Shown here: in pieces, positions 11,259-23,019 of the stretch
Layout: each line of letters starts with the position of its first letter
How positions within the stretch are numbered: the stretch's first letter is position 1
Assembly (NCBI GenBank): GCA_036426205.1
Contig: CM071570.1
Coordinates: 509,523-573,522 of the forward strand
DNA length: 64,000 nucleotides
DNA from: Ascaphus truei
Lineage: Eukaryota; Chordata; Amphibia; Anura; Ascaphidae
Reading direction: 5' to 3'
Program-made: the position numbers and the translations under genes
The notes under the pieces: model-generated
Told to the model about the DNA's origin: nothing
Seen by the model: the letters and a program-made list of their open reading frames with translations, nothing else
Database searches by the model: none

Positions 11259-12576
11259 TTTGAAATGAGTAGCTGTGAATGAGCAGGTAATGGGCGTCCT
11301 TTAAATAGGTATGTGATGATGTCAGGTGACATAGTAAAATGCAAGGTGTTACATTAACATAATAAAGTACTTCTGTGCCAAGCTGTGTGCAGTTGATCTT
11401 AGAAGTATTTGTTGTGTGTATTCTGCAGGGAATGATGATATTTGACAATGATGTCACGTGAAGCTTTGTACAAACATTGCTTGAAAATAAATAGTTTAAT
11501 GTGCAATGCATGTAACACTTCTGAACGCAACAGTCAGTCATGTAATTAGACAAAAAGGCTGAGATTGACGTGGGAAAAGTTTGCTGTAACATGTGTAATT
11601 AGCCATGTTATTGTCACATGTTGACAACAATGAATTGTCGTGTGCATATGCATGCATTTCTGTAATGAGGATAGTTGCTATAGAATGAGTTTACAAGGTG
11701 TCACAATGATTAATTACTGTACATGTGTGTAGAAGTTAGTTTGAAGTGCTTGTAATGCAACGGTTACAATGTAAACATGCAATGTGATTGAGTGTCCAAT
11801 AAGTGACGTCATGAAAATAGGGAGGACCCAAACTAGATGTAAACATGAGAAGAAAGATGTACATGAACGTTTAAAGATGCGTCACACATTACAAGCATTG
11901 TGTAATGTAAAGGAACATGAATATACGGTGTATGTGTGACATGTGTGACATGTGTAACATCATGTAAATAATTGTCGCTCAGTTCTGTAAAATTTGTGAT
12001 ATGATGTGAGGTTCTCCTTTAAGAGTTAAGTATAGGATTTTCCCTTGACACATCATCACATGATGAGTAATGTGACACGCAAATGATGAAAACATGTAAA
12101 AGTACAATGTTATGCAAATAATACACGTCAGCTGTGACACAATGCAGGGAATGCCCCCCACACTGTAAAGCAAATCACGTTTGTATTGTGAGCAATGAAA
12201 CGTAAACAGTACTATACTGTTATACGTCCCCGCTCCATTGACTCCATTGATGTACAGAAGAGTTTTTTTTTCTAAGTGCCGTTCCGGCAGCCTTAGCGAT
12301 CGTTCTCCCCTCCAACCTGCCAACTTTAGTTGGCAGGAGAAATTGGCCATAACATCTCAATTTCATAGTGCCGATCAGCCCCGATAAGCTGATTTTGGTA
12401 CTTGAATCCAGCCGATTTAAAAAAGTGGCGATCAGTGGCGAAAACAGGCTTATCGGCAGCCGACTGGCCATAACAAAATTATCGGCTACGAAAGCTGCCG
12501 AAATCAAGCACTTATCGGCGCTTACTGAATCTCAAACCCAATTATGGCTATAAAATGCCGAAAAAATCCTTATCAA
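11259..12576. other. Subterminal non-coding region of the Harbinger element
   Basis: No gene is seen between the transposase start and the right end. The last 350 bases contain many TCGGC/GCCGA words in both orientations that mirror the left subterminal region (3490-3600). The 5' flank and promoter of the transposase must lie here; no clear TATA box was identified. Confidence 0.6.
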
Positions 12577-12595
12577 CGCTTACTGCATGAGGCCC
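12577..12595 (-). repeat. Harbinger right terminal inverted repeat
   Basis: 19 bases, the exact inverse of the left end, followed by TTA. Confidence 0.95.
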
Positions 12596-12796
12596 TTAGA
12601 TACATATCTCCTTAAGAGGTGTACAGTTAAAGATCTCTCATGGTTAAACTTATACATGACAATCTTCCCAACTGAAAGGAAAAACAGTAAGAGAACAGCA
12701 TTTTTTATTGTACAGCTTTTGGTGTGATAAAGGTGTTTGCTAGAGGATAGATGTGTAATTGTGTATTGTATTCGGGGTCATATTGTATGGTGTTCG

Positions 12797-12831
12797 GGAG
12801 TCACCGGTGCAGAACATGTTACGGTGACTCC
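12797..12831. repeat. Short perfect hairpin
   Basis: GGAGTCACCG and CGGTGACTCC form a 10-bp stem with a 15-base loop. No associated gene. Confidence 0.7.
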
Positions 12832-12922
12832 GGTCTCAATTGTCCTATTAAGTCTAATGTCCTTATTCATTCTGCTGCCAACCTGTCTTCCACGCGCTCC
12901 ATCCAAATTAACAAGACTAACA

Positions 12923-13362
12923 AACAAAGAGGAGCACAAAGGAAAGGCGGTCTCAAATTCAAATAAAATCACTTTATAAACAATATAAACAATAATTAAA
13001 CGCATAATGAACAATAACTGGAAACAAGACCACTGTCCCTCCCTGTTCCGGAATGAGATGAAGTACCTCCCATGCATGAGTCCCGTGCCTGCGCCATGAT
13101 GCAACGAGGGGACAGTACTGAAAGTCCAGGAAACCTATTAGTCAGGTTGCAGAGCTCTAAGGGCAGCAATCCACTCACAGGGTGGGAGAATGAATACTGA
13201 AAGCGTGTGACATCACACTGTTCTGTGAGCTGCCGTAGGTAGACCAATCACCTCAATGCGTTTTGCATGTGTTAACGCTTCGTTAGGGGGTGACCTGCAG
13301 GATTGGCATCATCCGGGAATTTCTGGAGGTCCTGGGATCAGTTCAGACCCTAATCCCCCTTG
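12923..13362 (-). mobile_element. 440-bp insertion with 18-bp target duplication, Penelope-like
   Basis: The direct repeat AAATTAACAAGACTAACA occurs at 12905-12922 and 13363-13380 and encloses this segment. A long target duplication points to a target-primed retroelement. On the minus strand the segment contains CTAACGAAGCG followed by CAAAACGC (13252-13290), which resembles the degenerate hammerhead-like motif found at the ends of Penelope-like elements. No reverse transcriptase is present, so it is a non-autonomous or truncated copy. Confidence 0.6.
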
Positions 13363-13499
13363 AAATTAACAAGACTAACATATTTTCTAGCACAGGGAAG
13401 AGGAATTTGTATTGTTTAGGAGCCTGTGACTCAGACATTGCAGGAGGCTCAAGGGCCTATTCACTAAAATCACTTGAAAACTTTTCCAACAAGCTTTAG

Positions 13500-16300
13500 C
13501 ACTCTTGCACCAAGCCGTGCGATGGCTCCAAAAATTCCCAAAACTCACATTTTTTGCCAGTAACTGCTATTCACAAAGCTCCGAGATGCACACCGCGGGT
13601 TAAATACTTGCATTCTTTTCTTACCACCTAACAGATGGCGAGATCGGAATCGTGGTTTGCATCTGACAGATTTTATTTGTACTGCATAATATTGATGCCG
13701 GGGATCTCCGGTGGTGACCCGCATTCATTTCAGCTCCGGAGACCCACGGATTCAATTCTAGGTAATAAAAATAAAAGTGCAGCTAGGCTTCATTACCTTA
13801 GTAGCTAACTGCTAAGGTAATGAGCGTGTTAAATAGCAGGAACTGCTTTGTTGTTGGTAGAGGGGTAAAGTGAAGCTTGTAGTTGCCCCAGGGTGGTTGT
13901 TTTGGTCTCCCGGGACGGTTGCAGTAAGAGTTAACCCCTTCATTACCTTAACGGTTACAACCACTAATCTAATGAAGGGGTTAACTGCTGCAAGGCCTAA
14001 ACACCCCACCCCCATGCATCTACCTCATTCTCCCACCCCATCTACTACCAACACCCCACAGGAATGGGTAAAAGTGCTATTAGCAAAAGATGGCTAATAG
14101 CGATTTTGCCCATTAAAATAACCATTAGAGTTCAATACAATAAAATATATTACTATAATATATACATTACTATAAAATAAAGCAGTAGCCATTTAATCAA
14201 TTTATTGTCACCGTGGTCAGAAAAAAAATGGAAGACATCACATGGTACACCAACCAATCTGATTAGTGGATATACCATGTGATTGCTTTTTTGGAGTGAT
14301 GTGGGAAATAGGAATTTTGCCCATAACTGTACTGTATGTGTTGGAGGGGGGTTGTTGGGGATAGAGGGCGTGGGTAGTAGGGTGCGCATTCATTGCTATG
14401 GGGATTATATTTGTTCCCATTGAGGGCATAGTTAACCACATTGGCAATCAATAAGTATATTGGCTAGTATTGCTGTTTATATTGTATATTAAAGTTTATT
14501 GGAGATAGACAGAATGGGTGAAGGAATTAGATGCCCCTGGGTGCTTGGTGAGGCCTCTCGTGTGGGTAGCGGGGGGGTGTTAACCCCTTCATTACCTTAG
14601 CGGTAGTAACCTCCCTCAACCTTCCTGATAGACCTAACCACCCACACTGGGGCAACTTCACCCACCCCCTCTACCCTCAATAAACCAGGAACTCTAGTTT
14701 AACCCGTTCATTACCTTAGTGGCTAGTCACTAAAGTAATGAAGCTGTTTTAATTTTATTTTAATAACACTGTATTGAAGCAGGGGGTCTCCAGAGCTGAA
14801 CTGAATTCATTTCAGTCTCAAGGACCCCCTTCTTCCCGAGATAAAGGACCCAGTATGGGGTGCTGGTATCCCCGCAACATGTAAATGTCCCGGTCACATG
14901 ACGCAGGAGATTTAAACAATGCAGAGAGATACCGGCACCCAATACCGGGGCCTCAAACTCGTGAGGCAGAGGGTTCCTGAGGCTGAAATTAATATGGTAA
15001 AACCCTCTATTCAATACTGTGTTCATAATATAAAATAAAAACAGCACAATCACCTTTAAGAGCTGTGCAGGGAGATGCAGCTCTCTCAGACTGTGGGAAG
15101 ATTGCAGGGGTAGAACATATACAAATACACATATAAAGACACTGTTATCCAAGCGGTATTGGCATTTTCCTACCTCACGGTATCTGACTTGCAATAACTC
15201 TTTCTGAATACCGTGATAACACAAATGTCAAACAGTGAAGAAGGGTCACGCCAAAACGTTCGATTTGGTCGTGATAGCATCGAAGCAACTAGAATAAGCC
15301 CCTTAGAGCGCTAGGTTAGTTTTCTCACGTTAGGTTAATAATGAAAAAAATCTTTAAAAAATAGAAAAATTGTGGGGAGCTAAGAGCCATGAACAGTTGT
15401 GAAAATGTTATTGTGTAAAAAACAGAGTTCCAGTATTAGTGACCCTTGGAATAGCAATATACTGTATAATGGGATGTGGATAGGTATTTGGTATAACACA
15501 CTTGACTGGGAGCCTCAGAAAGCATGTAAAGGTAAATAACAAAGAATGTCCAGAATTGGCACCGTTAATTGAAAATCCAACCATACCTTGATCCATCAGT
15601 TGATAAAGGGATGTTTCGTCATCAAACAAACTCACTTAAAAAGTGCAGCATCCTGATGCTGTTCCCCATGGCCTTGGGTCCTGGGTGTGCCTTCTGTTGT
15701 AAGGTAGAGACTATGATAGATGAAAACAGAGCACTACTCTTTGAAGAGTTAAGCTAATAATGATTATTAACGAGCGACATGTTAACGAATTCAAAGGTGT
15801 ATGTGTTGTGGCCCTTCCCCCCACCCGTGCGTTACAAGCAGATGGAACAGTTACTGGGGTTTATGACATACATGATTAAACAACGAGATAAGCACTGTGC
15901 TACATTTCCCACCTGGAGGTGAGGGTGTGCCACTGCTTGCATGTCACAGAATGACAATTTGGGGTCTGGCTTGTTTGGGCCCCACCACTATGGCCAACAT
16001 AAAATATATATAATATCATACAATATTTGTAACTCTTCTTTTGGCCAATAAAACCTCCAGGATTAAGCCTTAGAGGTACAGTATACTGTAGAACACTCAA
16101 TTAGTGAGGAGGGAATTGAGTGACTGACCTGGCAAGACATTAAACTTTTTGGATTTAAAAGCTACAGACTCTGGTTCTGAAAGAATTGAATATTGAAATA
16201 GACATTGGAACACTTATAACGAATTAGAATTGTTTTTAACATCTTTAATTTTATCTCATCTTTTTGTGTTATCTTCCATATACAGTACAAGAATTTACAT
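13500..16300. other. Non-coding interval with dispersed repeats
   Basis: No gene is supported. It contains the hairpin family just described, a hairpin at 14236-14285 (ATCACATGGT / ACCATGTGAT) and a short AAAACGTTCG motif at 15253-15262 reminiscent of Penelope-like ends. The 60-154-codon frames here show no conserved domain. Confidence 0.6.
13931..13985. repeat. Inverted repeat (AACCCCTTCATTACCTTA family)
   Basis: Arms 13931-13950 and 13966-13985 match at 18 of 20 positions. Related copies lie at 951-1003, 13790-13820 and 14575-14750. Confidence 0.75.
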
Positions 16301-16326
16301 TCTAGAAATATATATGGGAATGGTAT

Positions 16327-19300
16327 TGTGACGGGAGGGGGTAACCAGGCTCTATAATGAAGGTCAAGCCCATTTTGGTTACCACCTCTGCTCCGGGTAT
16401 AAAGGTGCAAGAGAGTTAGCTCTTGGGCCCAGTAAAAATTGTATGATCCCATTATACTGTCTGTAATAAAAACCTTGTTTGTGTTTTTCCCTTTCCGGGC
16501 GTGCCATCAATCAGGGATTGGTAGGGTTTGAGTTTCAAGGGGGTTTTGCGGAGGAACCGTTGACAGAATGTGCCTAGGTACTTGGGGTCTGGAGTTTTTG
16601 GTTCCCCCTTAAATATACCTGGGAATCATGCCTGATTCTCGGATACATGTAGGCACATTGTCCCGGCAATATTTCCCCTTGAAAACGCAAGCGCGACTTA
16701 CCACTAGGGTACCCTGCTTCAGCACACCCCAGAAAGGAGAATGAGGCACAACATAAACAAGTAATCATGTAGCTGAGGGAATCCCTAGGTTAAGGGGGGT
16801 ACCCCAGCTAGTGCCAATGTGACCCACAACCAGTATAGTGTTTGTGGGTGCCCTAACCGTATATAAGGTTGGGGGGGGGGGGGACAAAGTCACAGGGAAA
16901 GTATTTGGGGAATAAGGCAGATAGAAATAAAACGACAACATTTTTTCCTTGTCTGTCCCCTGTCCCCAGAGACTCAGAGTGTATTAAAATATACTTTAAT
17001 TTAGCTGTAATGTGTTTAAACATTCAGAACCGATGTCCAAACAGGCAGCCCGTGCAAACCCATAGGCGCCGGTATGTCTGCTGGACATCAGAGTTCAAAG
17101 CAGCCAGACAATGCTCAGGGGTGTGAACAGCGTTTGGTCAGTGGGGAAAGGTGGAGAACTAGGTCCAGAGATCAATGGCAGTCCTCCGGGATGCCACTTG
17201 TTCTGCCAGAACGAGGGGCGCCTGCCCAGCGGGTGGCATTGGGATGGCTGGGGGAAGATGTGGCAAGTTTGCGCATACCCCTTAGCTTTTTCGAATTTCC
17301 TGCTGACCCGTCTTTTCTTGCCTTTTCGGCTCCGATTTGCTTGGGAAATTTCCCATGAGCTGATTGGCTGCCCGCTCTGCTTCTATTTTATGAATGAAGC
17401 AGAAAATACTATAAGAAGCCGTGAGCCAAATCAGATGATGTGTTCCCCTTGACTCTAAGATGAAAGAGCGCGGACAGGCTTTTCAAAAAGTCTTTATTTG
17501 TATTAGCAAAGCAACCGGCTTCAATTTGAAGCCTGAAAAGTCTGCCCGCCAGAGACTAAGTCCCGACATTTGCGCCCAAATTCTCAGAAATTAACATAGC
17601 GGACGCGGCTGGGATTTTATGGCGATTTAAGTTCCAGGAAATTTGGGCTGACTCGTGGTCAGGATGTACCAAGTTCTCAGGAGAGAACGTAGCGGTGACG
17701 CATGAAATGTTATGCCGATTTTGGTTCCACAAGATTAATGGTACGAGTAAAAAGGATCTCAAAAAAAGGTTAAGCCTGTTTTGGTTACCCCTGATCCGTG
17801 TATAACGGTTCAAGAGAGTTAGCTCTTGGGCCCGGTAAAATTGTACCATTCAACTGTATTACTGCACCGACACACTTTATTCGAGCAAATACCCAGTATG
17901 TACCTGGCAGATACCTGGAATGCGCCGCTCCTCACCTCTGACAAGCCCCGTTGCGTTTGCCTTCCCAGCCTGGGTTCATGCCTGGCTGACGGGCGGCTGA
18001 TCTGTTAAATGATAATGATTAGGATTTAATAGGCTGCAATGCTTCGCGTGTCTACCAGATGGCATAAATTCATGAATTATAATGCAGTATATATATATAT
18101 ACTGTGCAGTATTGCAGCCAGCGGGAATAAAATGCTTCAATCCCTGCTTGGAAAATACCTCAATGCACTCGGGCAGAAAACAGTCACAAACCTCAATACA
18201 CCCGGGTATACCCGAATTCGTGGGACTAGCCAAGCTCGAATAAAGTGTGTCGCCAGTGTACATGTAATAAAAGCATTTTTTTGTGTTTTTACCTTTCCGG
18301 GCATGTCAGCGAGCAGGGATTGCTAGGGGATGAGTTTCAAAGTGGATTTTGCGGAGGAATTGTTGACAGAATGTGCCTAATTAGTCGGGGTCCGGCATTG
18401 TCGGTTCCCCTAAAAATGTACCCGGGAATCATGCCTGATTCTCGGATACATGTAGGCACATTGTCCTGGCAATATCTCCCCTTTAAAACGCTTGCACAAT
18501 TCACCACTAGGGTTTCCTGCTTCAGCACAGCCCAGAAATGTGAATGGGGCACAGGGATGAATGTGTCCCTGTAGCGGAGGGGGTCCCTAGATTAATGGGG
18601 GTACCCCAGTTAGTGCCCAGTAAGCCCAGAACCTGTATTGGGTTTGTGGGTGCCCCAACCATAGAAACGGTTGTGGGGGGACTCTCAGAGTCCAGGCTAA
18701 GTCCCAGAAGATAGTGGTCTGGGAATAAGGCTGATAGGAATACATGCACATCCTATTCTATTCCCCATACCCAGAGACTTAGGGATGTATTAAACTATAT
18801 TTTATTAATACTGTAATGTAATGTGCTTGGGACTTTTGGAACCAATGTCCAGGCAGGCTACCAGGGCTAATCCTTAGACACCAGTAAGTCTGCTGGAAAT
18901 CGGAGTTCAAAGTAGCCAGAGGATGCCAGAGGTGTGAAAAGCAATTGGGTGGCAGGTAAGTACCCAGGTCCAGAGAATAATGGCAGTTGTCCGGGCTGCC
19001 ATTTGCTCTGCCAGGCCTAATAGAGCCAGACCCAGCAGGTGGCATTGAATGGAGGAACGGAGGTGGCAAACTTGTGCATGTCCCTTGGCAATTTCATATT
19101 TCACGCTGACCCGGCTTTTCATACCGGCTTGGCTCTGATTGGCTGCGGAGAAAGTTCCCATGAGATGATTGGCTGCTGAGTTTCATGGATGAAACTCAGA
19201 ATACTATAAAGAACGTGGGAGCCAATCAGATTGGAGATTCCCAGTAGTAAGAGAGCGGGCGGGATTTTCAAAGTTGCTCTTGCGCAGATAGTAGAGCAAC

Positions 19301-19977
19301 CGGCATCGATTTCAAGCCAGGAAAGCCTGCCCGCCAGATTCTAAATCCAGCTGTTTTGCGGCCAAGTTCTTAAAATCGAACTTAGCGGACACGGCTGGGA
19401 TTTGAGGCTGATTAGAGTTCCGTGAGATTTTGGATAACTCGCGGTCAAGAAAGTACAAGTTCTCAGAGGATAAGGCAGCGGTGGCGAGTGGAACTTCAAG
19501 CCAATTTGGGATCCAGGAGATTTCGGTCTAAGTCCCAGTCAAGGTAAAACTCTTATTTAGGTTCCCTGCACCTAGGAAAGTCTAGTTTTTGACCCCAGAC
19601 CCCCAGTAAGTGTGTCTTTTCTTCTGTATTTTGTATTCCATTGTGTGTAAGGGAATTTGTGCGTATGAACTTCAATTTATTTCATTACCTTGTTTTGCTC
19701 AGTGAATGATCCTGGTAAAACGTTGTAAATTGCCCGGTCTCCCGTGACACCGGGCTATGTCCAGGTCAAGGTAAAACTCTCGCAAAGATTTCCTTGCACC
19801 TAGGAAAGTCTAGTTTTCAACCCCAGCCCTAAAGTAAGAGTATCTTTTTGTCTGTTTTTTGTGTTTCATTGTATGTAAGCGAATGTATGCCGTATAAATT
19901 ACAATTTATTTCTCTACCTTTTTTTGCTCAGTGAATGATCCCAATAAAAAGGTGTAAATAACCTGGTCTCTGTGACA
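16327..19977 (+). mobile_element. Compound LTR (Gypsy-type) with GGTAT target duplication
   Basis: The segment begins TGTGACGGG and ends CTCTGTGACA, and GGTAT flanks both sides (16322-16326, 19978-19982). It holds no internal coding region. Its first part (16327 to about 17735) is an LTR lacking its 3' end; at about 17766 the sequence restarts close to an LTR beginning (AAGCCTGTTTTGGTTACC, then the GTTAGCTCTTGGGCCC block also present at 16416-16432) and runs through a second LTR. Its last 230 bp (19750-19977) repeat the preceding 230 bp, each copy ending GTGACA. The LTR is related to the minus-strand LTR at 26911-28003. It looks like a provirus collapsed by recombination or deletion to LTR-LTR. 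Confidence 0.75.
17862..18258 (+). mobile_element. 397-bp MITE with TA duplication (Tc1/mariner-like)
   Basis: Inverted ends CGACACACTTTATTCGAG (left) and CTCGAATAAAGTGTGTCG (right) lie within roughly 24-bp TIRs, flanked by TA at 17860-17861 and 18259-18260. It interrupts the LTR just before its ATGTAATAAAAG sequence, so it inserted after the LTR. No transposase. Confidence 0.75.
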
Positions 19978-20637
19978 GGTATACATTCAAAAAGTCAGAT
20001 GTTCTGGCAAAGAGATAAAATAAGATCCAAATAACCTCGCGTTTAGAAGTAGTGGGTATATCTAGAGCTTTTATGTAGATATGAACACAAACGCAAGATT
20101 AGGACATTTGTCCTGTCTAGGAGAGCCTGCCTTTGTTATTTGAAAGTTCGATTTAGTTTAGTTAGTATTAGTACTAACTGTGTTTTTCTTCATTCTTTGT
20201 TCTCTCTTCCAGTGCACCTCAACTGCCATAGAAATCAAATAGATTAACGTATACTGCATATACATTTGACTGGAACTTGAAATAGGGATAGTATACTGTA
20301 TGTAATTTCTTGTACTTTGGATTCAATGCGTGCCATACTTTGGAGACGACAGCTGTATGGAGAACTATTTCCATTGATCTTACACATTGTATACAGTATA
20401 TAGTATATTAAGATGCATATTTTAGACTGTGTCTAATGTAAGATATGATTTTTCTAGCAAATTCTATAGATTACATTTATTGTTTTAACCATAACATTTA
20501 TTTTAGGACAACTGAGAAATGAAACCAGATATCAGTGGTATTATTTTAATTTTTTATATTTGGTGTCAATTTTATATCTATTGAGTTTTCTTTTTATATT
20601 TTTTGGGGGTTGTCATCATTAAAAATCCCAAATTAAT
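19978..20637. other. Non-coding, AT-rich
   Basis: No gene or clear repeat structure. Several short TATA-rich inverted words occur at 20386-20416. Nothing further can be said. Confidence 0.5.
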
Positions 20638-21130
20638 TGTCATGGAAGACCAGGACTATCACACCTGGGACCAACTCGCCAGACTGAAACACAAGAGTTT
20701 ATAAAATTAATGTATTGGAAAGAGAAATATCCACAGCAATACAGATAAACAGACAACACACATACTCACAACTGGGGAAACTGGGGTACCCTATAATCCT
20801 AGGTGCAGGGACTTCCCTAGATAGATTTTCCCTGCTCTTCCCCCACAGGATGTTTACTGGGTTGGACTCCAGGCCTGCCCCAGCACTGGAATCCCCTCAG
20901 CCAAAGACCTCAAATAGAGCTAACAGCAATTAGCAGCTTAAACTAACTAGGGTTCTCCCTCACCACTTTTTTATACCTTAAGCCCCATCATTGCAACAGT
21001 GAAGGCCAGATGCTGTGAACGTGCCCAGCCCATGATTGGTGGGGGAAAATGCAACATAATATTAGTTACATGAAAACTGCTACAGGGAAAGGTCACAGAC
21101 AGTTCTTGCAACATTCCTACTGAAACCAAA
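20638..21130 (-). mobile_element. Probable solo LTR, minus strand
   Basis: Read on the minus strand the block ends in CTTCCATGACA and contains a TATA-like GGTATAAAAAAG (about 20970) followed downstream by AATACATTAATTTTATAAA as a possible polyadenylation region, the order expected in an LTR. Its 5' limit and target duplication could not be fixed. It has no reading frame of note. Confidence 0.4.
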
Positions 21131-21458
21131 ATAAATTTATTTGATTATCAAATAGACAGTCATTCTTGTAAATCTTGAGTACAGTAGGTTAATTTTAAAT
21201 ATATCTCTGCATCTGAAGCTACAGACATGCAGACTGACAAGTGAGTAATTTGAAAAGCATAATAGCATAATAGCAACAATATAGAGATGAAGGGGTAATA
21301 TTTCTGAAGAAGCTGACCAAGACGAAACGTGTTGAGTGATTTGAACAGCTGGAGCACTGTGACAGGACAGTAGATGAACGCAACCGGAAGCATTGAGTGA
21401 CCCGGCTCCCACAGGAAACGCCGGGACATACATCAGCAATAGAGGAACAGCGGCAACC

Positions 21459-21756
21459 TACAGATACAGCCACCAGTATCCAATGACTTGCCTTGGAAAA
21501 TCTGAGGCCATCTCCCAGTAAACTGCAACATGTCTGTGAGATTTCTGCAGCAAGACTAATGGCCCATCGGATTAACACAGTGGGGGTCCCTGAAGGTCCC
21601 ATTCAAACTGAATGGGACTGCAGGGACCCCTACTGTGTTAATCCAATGGGCCATTAGTCTGGCGGCAGAATCTCACAGACATGTTGCAACATTTACTGTG
21701 AGATAGCCCCAGTATTTTCCCAGGCAAGTCATCGGATACCGGTGGCTGCATCCGTA
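21459..21756. repeat. 298-bp near-perfect palindrome
   Basis: The arms 21459-21605 and 21609-21756 are inverse complements over almost their whole length with a 3-base centre (GTCCCATTCA-AAC-TGAATGGGAC). Mismatches are scattered point changes. It would be a foldback MITE or a recent inverted duplication. Outside it, 21310-21330 carries GACGAAACGTGTTG, similar to Penelope-like ends. Confidence 0.9.
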
Positions 21757-21759
21757 CCT

Positions 21760-23010
21760 GTAATTCAGATTTTTAGACACGCACATGATCCTTATGCAAA
21801 TTGTCACTGACAATACAATGAGCAAAGAATCATGCACATTTTGATGTTTTTAATATTTCTATCAATGTTGTTTAGACGGTCTACACTATTGTTTTTTTTA
21901 TCTTTACCACCCCAAGATGTACCCGACTATCATCCAAACACCCCACAGGGGTTATCGATCCACGTCAGCCAAAGACGAACCCCATGCTCCATTCAATGAG
22001 AGTTTGTGTCTCTATTATGCAGTTGTGAGATCTAGAAAATGATAGAGTACATGTTATTCCCTATGACATACACTACCCCATTGAGAAGGAATGACATCAT
22101 ACGCTGCTATTTTGCTTGTATTTCAGATATGAACCTGCGCTCCCCTCATCTTTAAGATATATCTACAATCAGTGACACTTACAGACTCTGCGGTAACTAG
22201 TACCAAGTCAGCCTGAAACTGTGACTCAATGTGCAGCTACAAAGATTAGCTGATATTAGTTTATCTCAGACAGCCAGTCTGACACTGTGACCTGTTGTGC
22301 TAATTTCATTATTTGTGTTGTTACTTATTCACTGAACTCATTGTTAGACTGTCACTCAATTCTACTAGACCAGCGGCAGTGGAGTGAAAAATGTATTGTT
22401 TCACACAGATATAACACTGAATAGTGTTGACAGTGTTCTCAGGTTATATTAATTAATTGTTAGGTGCAAACATGTCAGCAAATAAAAGGTGTGCCCCCTC
22501 CTTGGGCTCTCCATCCGACCCGTGGGTTTCTGAGAGATTGAACAATAACTGGTTTAGGACTAGGAGACAATCCGTGTCCCCTACCAACCTGCCAATGCCA
22601 CACACTGGCCAGTACCCCCACTGTTACTAGTTGTGTTCATTGACAACATCGCTGCTGTGGGTACTGATACTGGAGACAGGAATATGGCTATTGATACAGT
22701 ACATGGTCATTTTAAAGTGCTATAGTACCTGTAGTATTAGTGTTATAATAATAATCTTAGTAATATTTAGCCCACTGCTCCAAAGCCTCGCATATTCTGT
22801 GTGTCCATTTGTTTTTATGTAGTTTAATAAATCTTTTTTTATTTTCTCTTCCTCCCGGTGAGTTGTGGAGTGCTTTCGTACAGTTTTTGCCCCCAGCCTA
22901 TCTTACGTTGATCTTTTGCATCATCATTTTCAGCATGGTAACCATTATACTGCATATTAATTAATGTTTTTACAAGGAGGACAATTAGAGGGACGACCTG
23001 ACGTATGCCA
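21760..23010. other. Non-coding interval
   Basis: No gene is supported. The sequence at 22490-22640 (GTGCCCCCTCCTTGGGCTCTC onward) is single-copy in this window. Short frames have no recognisable domain. Confidence 0.5.
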
Positions 23011-23019
23011 GCTTCATCA

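Larger units (their letters stand above)
3465..12595. mobile_element. Complete PIF/Harbinger DNA transposon
   Basis: Both ends carry a perfect 19-bp terminal inverted repeat, GGGCCTCATGCAGTAAGCG (3465-3483 and, inverted, 12577-12595). The element is flanked on both sides by TTA (3462-3464 and 12596-12598), matching the TWA target duplication of PIF/Harbinger. The subterminal regions are rich in GCCGA/TCGGC words in both orientations, plausible binding sites for the Myb-like protein. Inside are the two genes expected of this superfamily: a Myb/SANT-like gene on the + strand and a HARBI1-like transposase on the - strand, convergent. Two TA-flanked MITE-type insertions and a tandem repeat separate them. 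At 9131 bp it is long for the family, partly because of an internal duplication and these nested inserts. Confidence 0.93.
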
